Under the pieces are notes generated by a model. It did not search any database. It was not told where the DNA came from and saw only the letters and a program-made list of their open reading frames with translations. 64,000 bases of DNA from positions 1 to 64,000 of the forward strand of contig NC_087071.1 in assembly GCF_963678635.1 (NCBI RefSeq), in the 5' to 3' direction. Shown here piece by piece: positions 56,701-64,000 of the stretch (positions are counted from its first letter, which is position 1; each line of letters begins with the position of its first letter). The translations under genes were made by a program, and so were the position numbers. This DNA is from Symsagittifera roscoffensis. Taxonomy: Eukaryota > Xenacoelomorpha > Acoela > Convolutidae.

Positions 56701-57521
56701 TCACGTGGAACAACGCAGCAGAAGAGTCATTCCAGAGGATAAAGAAAGAGCTATGTGAGGCACCAGTACTGGGTATGCCGACTGAGAAAGGGATGTACGT
56801 GCTGGACACGGATGCGTCGGTGGTCGCGATTTCTGGGATTCTCCACCAAGAACAAGAATGGAATGGGAAGACAGTCTTGAGACCAATAGCGTACGGGAGC
56901 AAAGTCCTGAGTGACACGGAAATGAAGTACGGAGCACCGAAAGCTGAGATGTTCGCGGTGGTTACCTTTGTCGAGAAATACAGGGCATACCTGGGCAGTG
57001 AGCCATTCAAGTTGCGAGTCGACAACAGAGCACTGAGCTGGCTGAAAACGTACTCAATGGACCAAAGTTACATTGGGAGGTGGATAGTTCGCCTGGACGG
57101 ATACAACATGATAATTGAGCATAGAACGCGAGATAAACATCAGAATGCCGACAGCTTGAGTAAGAAGACGGAGTTCTATGAGAGACAAGAGCAAAGAGAA
57201 GCAGACAGACCTGAAATCAAAGATGGCTTCTCATTCATGGACAAGGAAACGTACGACAGTCTTCCACTCACGAGATGGCTGGACAAGTCAGGCAAACCGA
57301 TAGAAGATCATCCTGAATTGCCTAAAGAGCCTCCAGAGAAGACCATCTTGAGGAAGAGCAAGAGGATTCCGATTGAGATTATACTCAAGTCGAAGATCGT
57401 GAGGGAGACGCTCAAGGCAAAAGGCTATGATCTTAACCAGGTGGAAGCAGGAACTGCACAGATAGATGATGACTTAATGAGGTTGCTCGAGAAACTATCA
57501 GATGATAAGCCAGTGATCTAG
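53709..57521 (+). CDS. gag-pol: Copy C zinc knuckles, protease, RT and RNase H
   Basis: 1270 codons in the same frame as the preceding capsid segment. CX2CX4HX4C knuckles at 40-53 and 92-105; protease LDTGA (Asp399) and ILGRDF; RT with RFCCDFRYLN, FTTLDLGSAFWQ, MPFGLCNATATFQ and YVDD (885-888); RNase H from VLDTDAS (about 1033) with SPIAYGSK and RVDNRALSW. All enzymatic motifs look intact. Ends at TAG 57519-57521, beyond which the same frame stays open. Start ATG 53709 is internal; the natural start is 52001. Confidence 0.92.
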   Translation: MLMKPKKYSYSENRNTQGGSQQQRSSWYKPRDDMDKRRSCANCGSADHHVADCTTYKQGMKSLGYAPDEEDMSQMEEHEYYSGLIIKIGARCFFCNQEGHFRMDCPLIWEAVKDQSHPKHKLALAAVQNQRNRQNEFESRNLGAPSTELPTKTVKDVSHVNDAIESAAGISLEINYEKAATEAIAKVKQDLAAKEIEQRLKLEIERQNFNEALTGSKQIPEAVPGSTKTGNCNTVKMVTGKPFGISKIGARVMSIITVGCHKVTRNLSEPSDQTIMHIDVYADYLSGISPQTTSRALRALLMRGGSKSVRVDSRYTEAYGPHEVMLNIDGINIYTKTMITCDEDLIGQIYVGKEELKVRSIGHCAMLEEDAMHIGTEADVTGHVLDISGKKTQLRGLLDTGAVLSVIPIETWEKMGFDKGDLIDSRIRLSAANKGALRMLGRTPIIALNLGERNLWMSFIVVENLDESDQFILGRDFIRNFDVTIDLNNAMFRIRNPDRRYAIKPVNLIMANENKAPVFLSRRVRLKANEAAIVSLRMKNYNELSDNKQVCIVPNPNSQSAAVLGRSFSITKSGLCVSVLLNTLDIPITIQRGRKLGYALPVKTRYETIENSKQNEVVDCPNHRDKICILRRLQKIKDSSGLIKSLKSETDDGLSSCSNLPERPTLDEMQNEKPVLPEIEHLRGKLKDQQLEAIKDVLERNEEVFSRHKADIGCCNFVEHEIELEENAVPHREGARRMTPHKSDACRKEIETLLEYDMIEPSKSPWACGVVMAKKKGDQLRFCCDFRYLNSVTVKDAYPIPRIDESLSKLGDAKFFTTLDLGSAFWQVPLRKQDRDKTGFACELGLFQWKRMPFGLCNATATFQRLMAHALIGVTKKYGNLVMCYVDDVVIATPTLEDHIERLDEVFACMKRSGLKCKPSKCEILKESIKYLGRMVDKHGIRPDTDAVEAVLTWKSPKTEHQLMSFLGFANYYREFIKGYADKVYPMQQLMRHKGKKFTWNNAAEESFQRIKKELCEAPVLGMPTEKGMYVLDTDASVVAISGILHQEQEWNGKTVLRPIAYGSKVLSDTEMKYGAPKAEMFAVVTFVEKYRAYLGSEPFKLRVDNRALSWLKTYSMDQSYIGRWIVRLDGYNMIIEHRTRDKHQNADSLSKKTEFYERQEQREADRPEIKDGFSFMDKETYDSLPLTRWLDKSGKPIEDHPELPKEPPEKTILRKSKRIPIEIILKSKIVRETLKAKGYDLNQVEAGTAQIDDDLMRLLEKLSDDKPVI

Positions 57522-60500
57522 GAGAAGGGTACAGAGAAACCGGAATTCACTATACTTCGGAGAAAAGAGACAGTTAACGATACTGACTCATCAAGAGCAA
57601 GCGTCACTGACAGCAAAGATGTCGTGCGGTCACTAGTTGACAAAATCCCCGAAGACATTCTGGAGCAGACCAGGGTTAGGAAAAAGAAAGTGACGTTCAA
57701 GGAAGATACTGAACACCTGGGACTAGGTCAAGAGTCCGGGGAGTGTTCCAGGTTCACGGAAGAAGGAACCGGAGAAGGAAAATTGTCCGGGGAGCGTGAA
57801 GGATGGGATGAAGACTCGGATGAGAGCAGCGAAAACCAGGACAGTCTGTGCATGATACTGGCGGAAGAGAAGACAAGGCACCACGACAGGGAGTTACAGA
57901 CGGATTCATCTTCAGGAACATACAACATGGACATACAGGAGATGCGAGGTGGTGAGGAACTTGAGAAAATTGCGGTCGCAAGGAAACCATTCAGGGAACT
58001 ATCATGCAACTCAAACATCAGAACGAATCTGGTGCCAGAAGATGATATGAAAATCGTGAAAAGGATGATATGCGTGAAACTGAGTGATGACATCCACAAC
58101 CCTGGTGAGATGAATGGACATATCATGGCGCTAAAGGAGCATGTCAAGGCAAGATATAGGCTGTCAGACCTAATAAGAGCCCAGAAGAATGACAAAATGA
58201 CAAGTAACCTCTCCAAATGGATCCAGTCGGGGGTCAAGGAGAAGGGGGAACTTGAGGAAGACAGCTACAAGATCTTGAGCCAGTTCTACAAAGAAAAGAA
58301 AGACTTACTTTATCACACAGCTGATGGAGTGGTAGCGTGCAAGAGGAGAGATGAGGAAAAGATATTACACAAACACAACCTCATCATACTACCACAATTC
58401 TACCAGACAGAGGTGCTTTTCAGATCACACGACCAGATGGGTCACCAGGGGATAGACAAAGTACAACAAAGGATACTTCACAGATTTGATTGGCCAGGAA
58501 TGAGAAAAGCTTGCGAGAGATGGGTGAATGCCTGCCTGGCATGTCTCCAGGTAAAAGACCCAAGGAAGATGAAGTTTCGCCTCAAGTCCGTTGAGAGCTC
58601 GGAGTTCAATGAAGTGGTGCAGATAGACCATCAAAAAATCTGCATGACAGAGTCGGGATACAACCAGATACTGGTTATAATAGATCACTTCACAAAGTTG
58701 GCGGAAGCGGTTCCGTGCCAGACAGCCTCGGCCGAAGAGACATGTGATCATCTGATAACGCATTGGATATCGCGGTATGGTTGTCCAATGACTTTCCAGT
58801 CGGACAACGGCAAAGCTTTTGTGGGGGACTTGACAAAAGAATTGATGAAGAGATCGCACATTGCTCAAGCACACTCGACGACCTATCATCCGCAGACCAA
58901 TGGGTTGGTAGAGAGACAAAACAGGACACTGGTCAACATGTTAAGGGTGTACTGCTCAAGATACATGACGGACTGGGACAAATACCTGCCACAGGTAGTA
59001 GGAGCCTACAACAGTACACAGCACTCAACTACGGGCATCAGTCCTTTCATGATGTTGACGGGCAGGGAGAGAGCAATGCCTCTGACATTCTTTTACCCGG
59101 AATACGAGGGGAAAAGGACGTCGCCTCAGGCATACGTGAAAGAAGCGATCAAAAGACAACAGAAGTTGAACGAGCTATGCAGGAGGAACACGGCGCAAGC
59201 GCAAATGAGGCAACGCAGGAAATACGACGAAAAAATATTAAGAGCAAAGCCATATGAAGTGGGCCAATACGTGTGGGTCTTCCAAAATGTAATACCGCCC
59301 AAGGGAACAAAGAAACTACTCAAGAAGTGGAGGGGACCATTCATGATAACGGAGGTTCATCAACAAGGACGGTTCTATCGCTTGAGTACTGGGCGAGCGG
59401 CACATTATGAAAATCTGAAGCCTCACGTCCCGTCCCCAGAGGATTGGTGCATACCGAAGGACATGGAGGGTCTTGAGTACCTGGTGGTAGAGCCAGCGTG
59501 TGAAGTGAATGAGAAAGGTACTCGAGAGAAAAATGATGGTAATGAGAACTTGAGTTTGGACGACAATGAAAAGATAGGAGTGGGGTCTGATGCAGGATCA
59601 TTTGTAGAAGAAGACTGGAACGACCCGGAGCAAGACGAGGTGCCGAAGTGGATGGAGCCGGATCGACCAACACCACCGGAAACCAGGACTGGCAATCGTA
59701 AACGCACCGGCATGAGGTACAACAGGTACGGGGATGACTTCTTGATCGATAAGATACAGCCAGACAATTTGGGCGAGGAATTACTGAAGGCAGGCGAACT
59801 GGAAGCCGGAGAGGAATGGCAGGTCATTGACGATGGTGGTCATTATCCGCAGGATGATTACTCGACGCCAGAAGTAGAAACGGATCTCGAACAGAGTGAG
59901 ATAGAGAGGAGGGAGAACACGAACTTGAGGATTCTAGAGTGGATGCGTGATGTCAAAGACGAGAGCCGCGAAGGACAAAGCATTCAGCAAGTCGATGTAT
60001 CAGCAGCAAATTACATGAAAACAGAGGACCCTCTTTTCGGATGGACGGCAACAGACAGGCCACTGGACATTCCTCAGGACAATTCAGACCCGACAACATC
60101 GACGGGGACGTCGATAAATATTTTTGTCCGGGGAGTGGGGGTAGGACTTACCCACACCAAAAATTTGATGATAAAGAAGCTCAAGGAAGTGAGAGAAACG
60201 AGCGAATTGGAACTGGAGGAAGAAGAGCCAGAGCCTACTATAGGTCGGAATTTCAAAACGAAATTCGAAATACCCAATGAATACTCGGAGAACATCATGA
60301 TAACAGATAGCGACTTCATCCTGTCAAACAGGACCAGCGCGATCTGCGTCACGGCGGACATGAGTTTCAAATCAAGATTGGAAGCTGACTTCAAAAGAGA
60401 GTACCAGAATGTAGAGTTTCTGTTCAGACAGAGACCAGGACTGGGGGGGATGGCAGCGCTTCCACCGTCAGTGACACAAGTCCCGGGCAAATATCTGTGC

Positions 60501-60740
60501 TTCCTAGTAACGAGGGTCAATGACAGGAACACAATCGATCCCGAACACGTGATATTGGCACTAACAAGATTACGAGACTTCATGATTGAAAGAGGGATAA
60601 CAGAAGTCTCAATGCCGGTGTATGACCCAAACAGGGGCAAACTGAGCCCGAGGGAATTGTACGCTATCCTACATGTGGTCTTTGCAGAAACTGAGATAAT
60701 GGTGTATCTTCATAAGAAGTACTACTTGAGCATCGCCTGA
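57522..60740 (+). CDS. gag-pol: Copy C linker, integrase and macrodomain-like domain
   Basis: Open from the TAG; the predicted start 57624 is a GTG. This is the only copy in which integrase and macrodomain-like domain are uninterrupted. Residues counted from 57624: SGE repeats about 37-60; HHCC finger; integrase Asp335, Asp394, Glu430 (D,D-35-E); GPF module about 570; acidic linker; IFVRGVGVGL about 832; macrodomain-like region about 885-1035 with AICVTADMSF, ADFKREY, GLGGMAALP, KYLCFLVTR, SMPVYDPNRG, LHVVFAET.I.VYLH. By analogy such a domain could bind or remove ADP-ribose; the usual glycine-rich loop is altered, so binding or catalysis is uncertain. Confidence 0.88.
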   Translation, partial: EKGTEKPEFTILRRKETVNDTDSSRASVTDSKDVVRSLVDKIPEDILEQTRVRKKKVTFKEDTEHLGLGQESGECSRFTEEGTGEGKLSGEREGWDEDSDESSENQDSLCMILAEEKTRHHDRELQTDSSSGTYNMDIQEMRGGEELEKIAVARKPFRELSCNSNIRTNLVPEDDMKIVKRMICVKLSDDIHNPGEMNGHIMALKEHVKARYRLSDLIRAQKNDKMTSNLSKWIQSGVKEKGELEEDSYKILSQFYKEKKDLLYHTADGVVACKRRDEEKILHKHNLIILPQFYQTEVLFRSHDQMGHQGIDKVQQRILHRFDWPGMRKACERWVNACLACLQVKDPRKMKFRLKSVESSEFNEVVQIDHQKICMTESGYNQILVIIDHFTKLAEAVPCQTASAEETCDHLITHWISRYGCPMTFQSDNGKAFVGDLTKELMKRSHIAQAHSTTYHPQTNGLVERQNRTLVNMLRVYCSRYMTDWDKYLPQVVGAYNSTQHSTTGISPFMMLTGRERAMPLTFFYPEYEGKRTSPQAYVKEAIKRQQKLNELCRRNTAQAQMRQRRKYDEKILRAKPYEVGQYVWVFQNVIPPKGTKKLLKKWRGPFMITEVHQQGRFYRLSTGRAAHYENLKPHVPSPEDWCIPKDMEGLEYLVVEPACEVNEKGTREKNDGNENLSLDDNEKIGVGSDAGSFVEEDWNDPEQDEVPKWMEPDRPTPPETRTGNRKRTGMRYNRYGDDFLIDKIQPDNLGEELLKAGELEAGEEWQVIDDGGHYPQDDYSTPEVETDLEQSEIERRENTNLRILEWMRDVKDESREGQSIQQVDVSAANYMKTEDPLFGWTATDRPLDIPQDNSDPTTSTGTSINIFVRGVGVGLTHTKNLMIKKLKEVRETSELELEEEEPEPTIGRNFKTKFEIPNEYSENIMITDSDFILSNRTSAICVTADMSFKSRLEADFKREYQNVEFLFRQRPGLGGMAALPPSVTQVPGKYLCFLVTRVNDRNTIDPEHVILALTRLRDFMIERGITEVSMPVYDPNRGKLSPRELYAILHVVFAETEIMVYLHKKYYLSIA
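57733..57794 (+). repeat. 51-nt spaced TGTCCGGGGAG motifs, copy C
   Basis: AGTCCGGGGAG at 57733 and TGTCCGGGGAG at 57784, 51 nt (17 codons) apart, encoding SGEC and LSGER. They sit in the same linker as the 42-nt and 66-nt repeats of B and A. Confidence 0.72.
60099..60157 (+). promoter_or_regulatory. Hyper-conserved 59-nt block with hairpin and purine tract, copy C
   Basis: Hairpin TCGACG-GGGA-CGTCGA (60099-60114), AAATATTTTT, TGTCCGGGGAG (60125-60135), TGGGGGTAGGACTTACCC. Nearly identical to A and B while neighbouring codons differ. Candidate central polypurine tract. Confidence 0.78.
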
Positions 60741-61239
60741 GTCGGGTACATGGGGGTATCGAGTCGGGTGTGAGGGAGGAGTCTTGAGTTAGGTACTGGG
60801 GTGCGGCGCAGGTAAAGGGATCTTAAAGATATGATTGGCATGACAATTGAATTTTAAAAAAGAGTTAACGGTGCTAAAACATAAAATGAATCTGCATGCT
60901 TTTAAGGGAATCCCAATTGAATTGTTTTAAGTGATATGAAAATGATAAGATTTTAACCATACTGGTAAAAGGGGGGTCTCTAGGTTAGGAACATGACATG
61001 TCAAGTTTCAATATGCTTTCTGTTTTCAGATCAAGTTTGAAAAACAAAGTTGAAAATCCAACTATACTCGAGCGAGAAACAGAGAGAGAAACCTTGATTG
61101 AACTCGCGATAATCGGCACTTACAGCAAGTATTTGCAAGGGAACATTTCGAGAGAATTCTTGAGTAAGGTAATTCTTGAGCTGGTAAGGTAATTCTTGAG
61201 CTGGTTAACACATACCTGTATACATCGAAGTCACGAAGA
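60741..61239 (+). other. Copy C spacer between ORF1 and ORF2
   Basis: About 500 nt, first G-rich then AT-rich, no conserved frame. A short direct duplication GAGCTGGTAAGGTAATTCTT occurs near 61170-61205. Contains the acceptor-like site at 61014-61029. Confidence 0.7.
61014..61029 (+). promoter_or_regulatory. Candidate 3' splice acceptor upstream of ORF2, copy C
   Basis: TGCTTTCTGTTTTCAG followed by ATC, 210 nt before the ORF2 ATG. A strong pyrimidine tract plus CAG, resembling the TTTTCAG consensus used for cis- and trans-splicing in nematodes. Corresponds in place to the sites in A and B. Confidence 0.52.
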
Positions 61240-64000
61240 ATGGCAGACCGATTATGGAAATCCGTGCCCGCAGCCCTGAAGAAGCCCACTCTTGATGAGC
61301 TGTACAGACGCCTGAGGGACTTGGACTACACCCAAATAGACGAGAGAATGGCGGTGATGCTGAATGCCATCCTCCAGTTGGAGGACCAGGGTGAGTGCAG
61401 GGAGTCTGCAACGGAGGCTGTCTTGATGATCGGCTACACCACCGAGGGAATATCGAACCAAGAACAGACCAGATGGTTGTCTTGGAATGTGGATGGAGGA
61501 GTAAGGGGTTTTGACTTGGCAAGGAATCCTGGCCTGAATAACAATACCGAATATGGCGCAGGGGAATTCCCACTACCGACTAGGCCAACAGTAAGATCCA
61601 AAAGCCAGAACTCGAGTAGGGTGCCATCGATGTCACGAACGCAACAGACGACCGAGGCATATCCGGATCTAGGTGTTCTAAAGAAAGAGCTCGAGAAGAC
61701 GCAGAAGGAAAGGAATAAGGCGAACCTCGATCGGGATCAGGCAAAGCTGGATCGGGAGAAGGTTCAGCTGGAAAGGGACCAGGCGGTCAACGAGCGAGAC
61801 CAGGCTCTGGGGTTGCTTGAGATACAAAAAGCTGAACATCAACAGGAGTTAAGGGTGCGGGAGAACGCCGCAAATCGTGATCAACTGAGGTCGGAATTGG
61901 ACAGAATAGAACAACGACAACGCGAGCTTGATGCACAGAAGGGAGCCAGGCCGAAGGAGCGAGTGGTCACCAGCTCGAGGCCAGAGTCACGCATGGAGGT
62001 GGATGAAGCCCCCAGAGCAAGAGCACGGTTCAACCTTGACCGCGAGGCCCGAGAACACATGAGTGAAGGGTTGGAAGTCTGGATACCGAATGACGCAACG
62101 TCTTCCTTGCGTAGCCTAGAGACGCAACCCATACGCCCACTGATGGATGTGGAGCTGCCGGGATATACCCCAACCTCGACCTCGAGTGACAGTCAGGTGA
62201 GCGGCGGCTCATCGCGTCTGAAAGAACTGGGCGAGAGATTGCGACAAAAGAGTCGTGAGAGTTCGGCAAGACCGGAGCTTCCCCCGACGTGGAGGGAACA
62301 GCCGGTTAGGAGTGTCGTGATCTCGAGTTATAAGAAGAATACAGAGGGGAGGTACCACAGGCACAATCGGCTGGACTGGAGTGCGGAGCAGAAAGCTAGG
62401 AGAGACTGCTTTCACGATGCGGCCTGGGTGCAGTACTTGGCGCCACCGCGGGTACCAGAAGGTGCGGTTCACCTAATCGTAGGGGACAGCCTGGTGCGGG
62501 TGTTGACCCGGATCCGATCGCACTGGCAGACGGGAATCTTGAGTTTCGCTGGAGCTGCCACGCCACAGATGTTGGCAACGCTTGACATGCTGGGGATGAC
62601 CAAAGTATACACGGTGACCCTGATGGTCGGGACCAACGATGTATCAAGGGGTGAAGCGAGGAAAATAACAAGGCTGCACAATAAGGTGAGCTGCCTTCTT
62701 GAGGAACTGAGGATTCAGATAGACCCCATCCTGTTGACGATATGTACTGTCCCCTACAACATGATGTTTGATCAGCACGCCTTGGAGATGAACGAGAAGG
62801 TGCGGAACCTAAACAAGGTGATAAGAGACATCCACCGGAAGAGTGTGCTCCCTGTCAGACTGTTGGACGTGGCAGAGCGCATGGAGAAAGAGGGATTCCC
62901 TGAAGACACCTCCAATGATGGAATCCATTTTGATAGACCAAGGGGAGCAGAGTGGCTAAACGACGTCTTCCAAGAACACATAAACGCGCTAGATGCGGAT
63001 CTGCTAGAGACAGCCCAATTCACATTAGGACCACCTCCGAACCCACCATTCCTTGCCTCAAGGGCCTTGTCTGGTCGCTTGGGACCGAGAGTTGACACTA
63101 GAGACAGTTCAAGGAGCAGCCAGACCAGATTGCAGAGTGCCACGCCAATGGAGTGTGAGGAGGTGACGTCATCAACACCTCCAAGCTCGGCGATATCCTC
63201 AGTGGTAGTGGCGGAGAGCAAACGGGAAAAGAAGTCTATGGACACCGCTCGCTTGAGATATCCTGAGAAGGTGAAAGAACTGGATCTAGAGAGTTTGGAA
63301 TGCAGGCGAGAATTGGCGGAAACCCTGGGGATCGAACGAGTGTCACAGGAGGATTTGAATAGGCATCATTGCGTGGACTGGTTGAAAGCTCATGAGGCGC
63401 ACTTCTCGAGAGCGAAGTTGATGGAGACCACAGACCTGACTGGAATTCCCACAAAAGCGATCATGGGACCCATTAACTACAGACCTCTCAAGCTGCTGGG
63501 GAGTCCTGGACTTATAGCAGAACCTCCCAAGCACCGAACTAGCATTGCCAGGATCAGGTTGGCAACCCCGGCACAGTTAAAGGTGGTAGACAAGCTACTC
63601 AATCCGGGAGGAACGGGATTGCCAGATGCCGCTTACGAAGGCTCGAAATTGGCGGAAGATCCCAGGTACGGGAAGCCCTGTGGGAGTACCCAGCTGGCCA
63701 AAACCCTGGCAGTTTATGATAGAGCAGATCCAGCTGCTGCGAGAGTAGTCATTGTGGCGGGATCAGATTTCGAAGGAACGTCTCCCAAGTTGTTCTGGCC
63801 GGAGACTTTGATATACTCTTTGCCAGGAGCTGAATTAAATCAGATGTTAACTCTGGTGGTGGCAATAAAGTCGGAGATGCCCTGTGAACCTGAGCTGCTA
63901 TTGTTTGCAGGAATGAATGATCACCTGCACGCGATGGGACTTCTTGAGCAACTAAAGGGCGATGAAATTCCGACATCGAGGAAGATATGGGAAGCCATTC
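61240..64000 (+). CDS. Copy C ORF2, open to window edge: SGNH hydrolase and second SGNH-like domain
   Basis: ATG 61240 opens a frame with no stop for 920 codons up to the window end. N-terminal conserved region (1-110, LDELYRRLRDLDY, TEAVLM, FDLARNPGL); coiled coil about 147-235 with repeated RDQAKLDRE-like units; variable linker; SGNH hydrolase about 408-590 with GDSLVRVL (Ser417), FAGAA, VGTNDVSRG (Asn466), DGIHFD (Asp560, His563). The second SGNH-like domain starts about 838 (VAGSDFEGTSPKLFWPE) with FAGMNDHLHAMG (Asn893). All catalytic residues of the first domain are present. This is the only uninterrupted ORF2 of the three, though its C-terminal half is not visible. Confidence 0.88.
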   Translation, partial: MADRLWKSVPAALKKPTLDELYRRLRDLDYTQIDERMAVMLNAILQLEDQGECRESATEAVLMIGYTTEGISNQEQTRWLSWNVDGGVRGFDLARNPGLNNNTEYGAGEFPLPTRPTVRSKSQNSSRVPSMSRTQQTTEAYPDLGVLKKELEKTQKERNKANLDRDQAKLDREKVQLERDQAVNERDQALGLLEIQKAEHQQELRVRENAANRDQLRSELDRIEQRQRELDAQKGARPKERVVTSSRPESRMEVDEAPRARARFNLDREAREHMSEGLEVWIPNDATSSLRSLETQPIRPLMDVELPGYTPTSTSSDSQVSGGSSRLKELGERLRQKSRESSARPELPPTWREQPVRSVVISSYKKNTEGRYHRHNRLDWSAEQKARRDCFHDAAWVQYLAPPRVPEGAVHLIVGDSLVRVLTRIRSHWQTGILSFAGAATPQMLATLDMLGMTKVYTVTLMVGTNDVSRGEARKITRLHNKVSCLLEELRIQIDPILLTICTVPYNMMFDQHALEMNEKVRNLNKVIRDIHRKSVLPVRLLDVAERMEKEGFPEDTSNDGIHFDRPRGAEWLNDVFQEHINALDADLLETAQFTLGPPPNPPFLASRALSGRLGPRVDTRDSSRSSQTRLQSATPMECEEVTSSTPPSSAISSVVVAESKREKKSMDTARLRYPEKVKELDLESLECRRELAETLGIERVSQEDLNRHHCVDWLKAHEAHFSRAKLMETTDLTGIPTKAIMGPINYRPLKLLGSPGLIAEPPKHRTSIARIRLATPAQLKVVDKLLNPGGTGLPDAAYEGSKLAEDPRYGKPCGSTQLAKTLAVYDRADPAAARVVIVAGSDFEGTSPKLFWPETLIYSLPGAELNQMLTLVVAIKSEMPCEPELLLFAGMNDHLHAMGLLEQLKGDEIPTSRKIWEAI

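Larger units (their letters stand above)
48614..64000 (+). mobile_element. Giant LTR retrotransposon copy C, truncated by window edge
   Basis: 5' LTR 48614-49516, PBS, leader, ORF1 52001-60740, spacer, and ORF2 from 61240 past the right edge. Protein motifs and order match A and B, but it is the most diverged of the three at DNA level and its leader carries different repeats. ORF1 has three in-frame stops and one deletion-frameshift; the visible ORF2 is intact. Confidence 0.9.

Noticed and set aside
1-64000. Host genes, tRNA or rRNA genes, CRISPR arrays
   Set aside because: Every long conserved frame belongs to one of the three elements; no cloverleaf, rRNA segment or repeat-spacer array was found.

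Overview
The window looks like nuclear DNA of a eukaryote, probably an invertebrate animal. The standard code fits throughout, and essentially all 64 kb is retrotransposon. I find no host gene, rRNA, tRNA, CRISPR array or prokaryotic feature, and the species cannot be named from this sequence. Three copies (A, B, C) of one family of unusually large Ty3/Gypsy-type LTR retrotransposons fill the window. A (minus strand, 1-23643) lacks only the outer part of its 3' LTR. B (plus strand, 23923-48325, about 24.4 kb) is complete from LTR to LTR. C (plus strand, 48614 onward) runs off the right edge. A and B lie head to head, 279 bp apart. B and C both sit in remnants of an older LTR related to C's own.

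All three share one layout: LTR of about 0.9 kb; a 12-nt spacer; a tRNA primer binding site starting TGGCGCTCC; a leader of about 2.5-3.1 kb with repeats and stem-loops; ORF1; a 0.4-0.5 kb spacer with a candidate 3' splice site; ORF2; about 0.7-0.8 kb of non-coding DNA; a polypurine-like tract; and the second LTR. ORF1 is Gag (coiled coil, capsid-like region, two CCHC knuckles), aspartic protease, reverse transcriptase, RNase H, integrase with HHCC, D,D-35-E and a GPF module, and a C-terminal domain that I read as a macrodomain (ADP-ribose-binding fold). ORF2 occupies the position of a retroviral env gene but has no visible signal peptide or convincing membrane anchor. It encodes a conserved N-terminal region, a charged coiled coil, an SGNH/GDSL hydrolase with all catalytic blocks, a second degenerate SGNH-like domain, a large unrecognised region and a Cys/His-rich C-terminus.

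The copies are fairly young (LTR divergence roughly 2-3% by eye), but all are broken by scattered nonsense codons, small indels and micro-duplications. The lesions differ between copies, so they look like decay rather than programmed recoding. ORF2 of C is open for at least 920 codons to the window edge.

The most unusual signals are at the nucleotide level. A block of 59 nt near the end of ORF1 is almost invariant in all three copies: a 6-bp hairpin with a GNRA tetraloop, a T-run, and a G-rich purine tract. Its core TGTCCGGGGAG recurs, always on the element's sense strand, in the RNase H-integrase linker (in a different reading frame) and directly upstream of the 3' LTR. This suggests several plus-strand priming sites, or another nucleic-acid signal, spread along a very long element.
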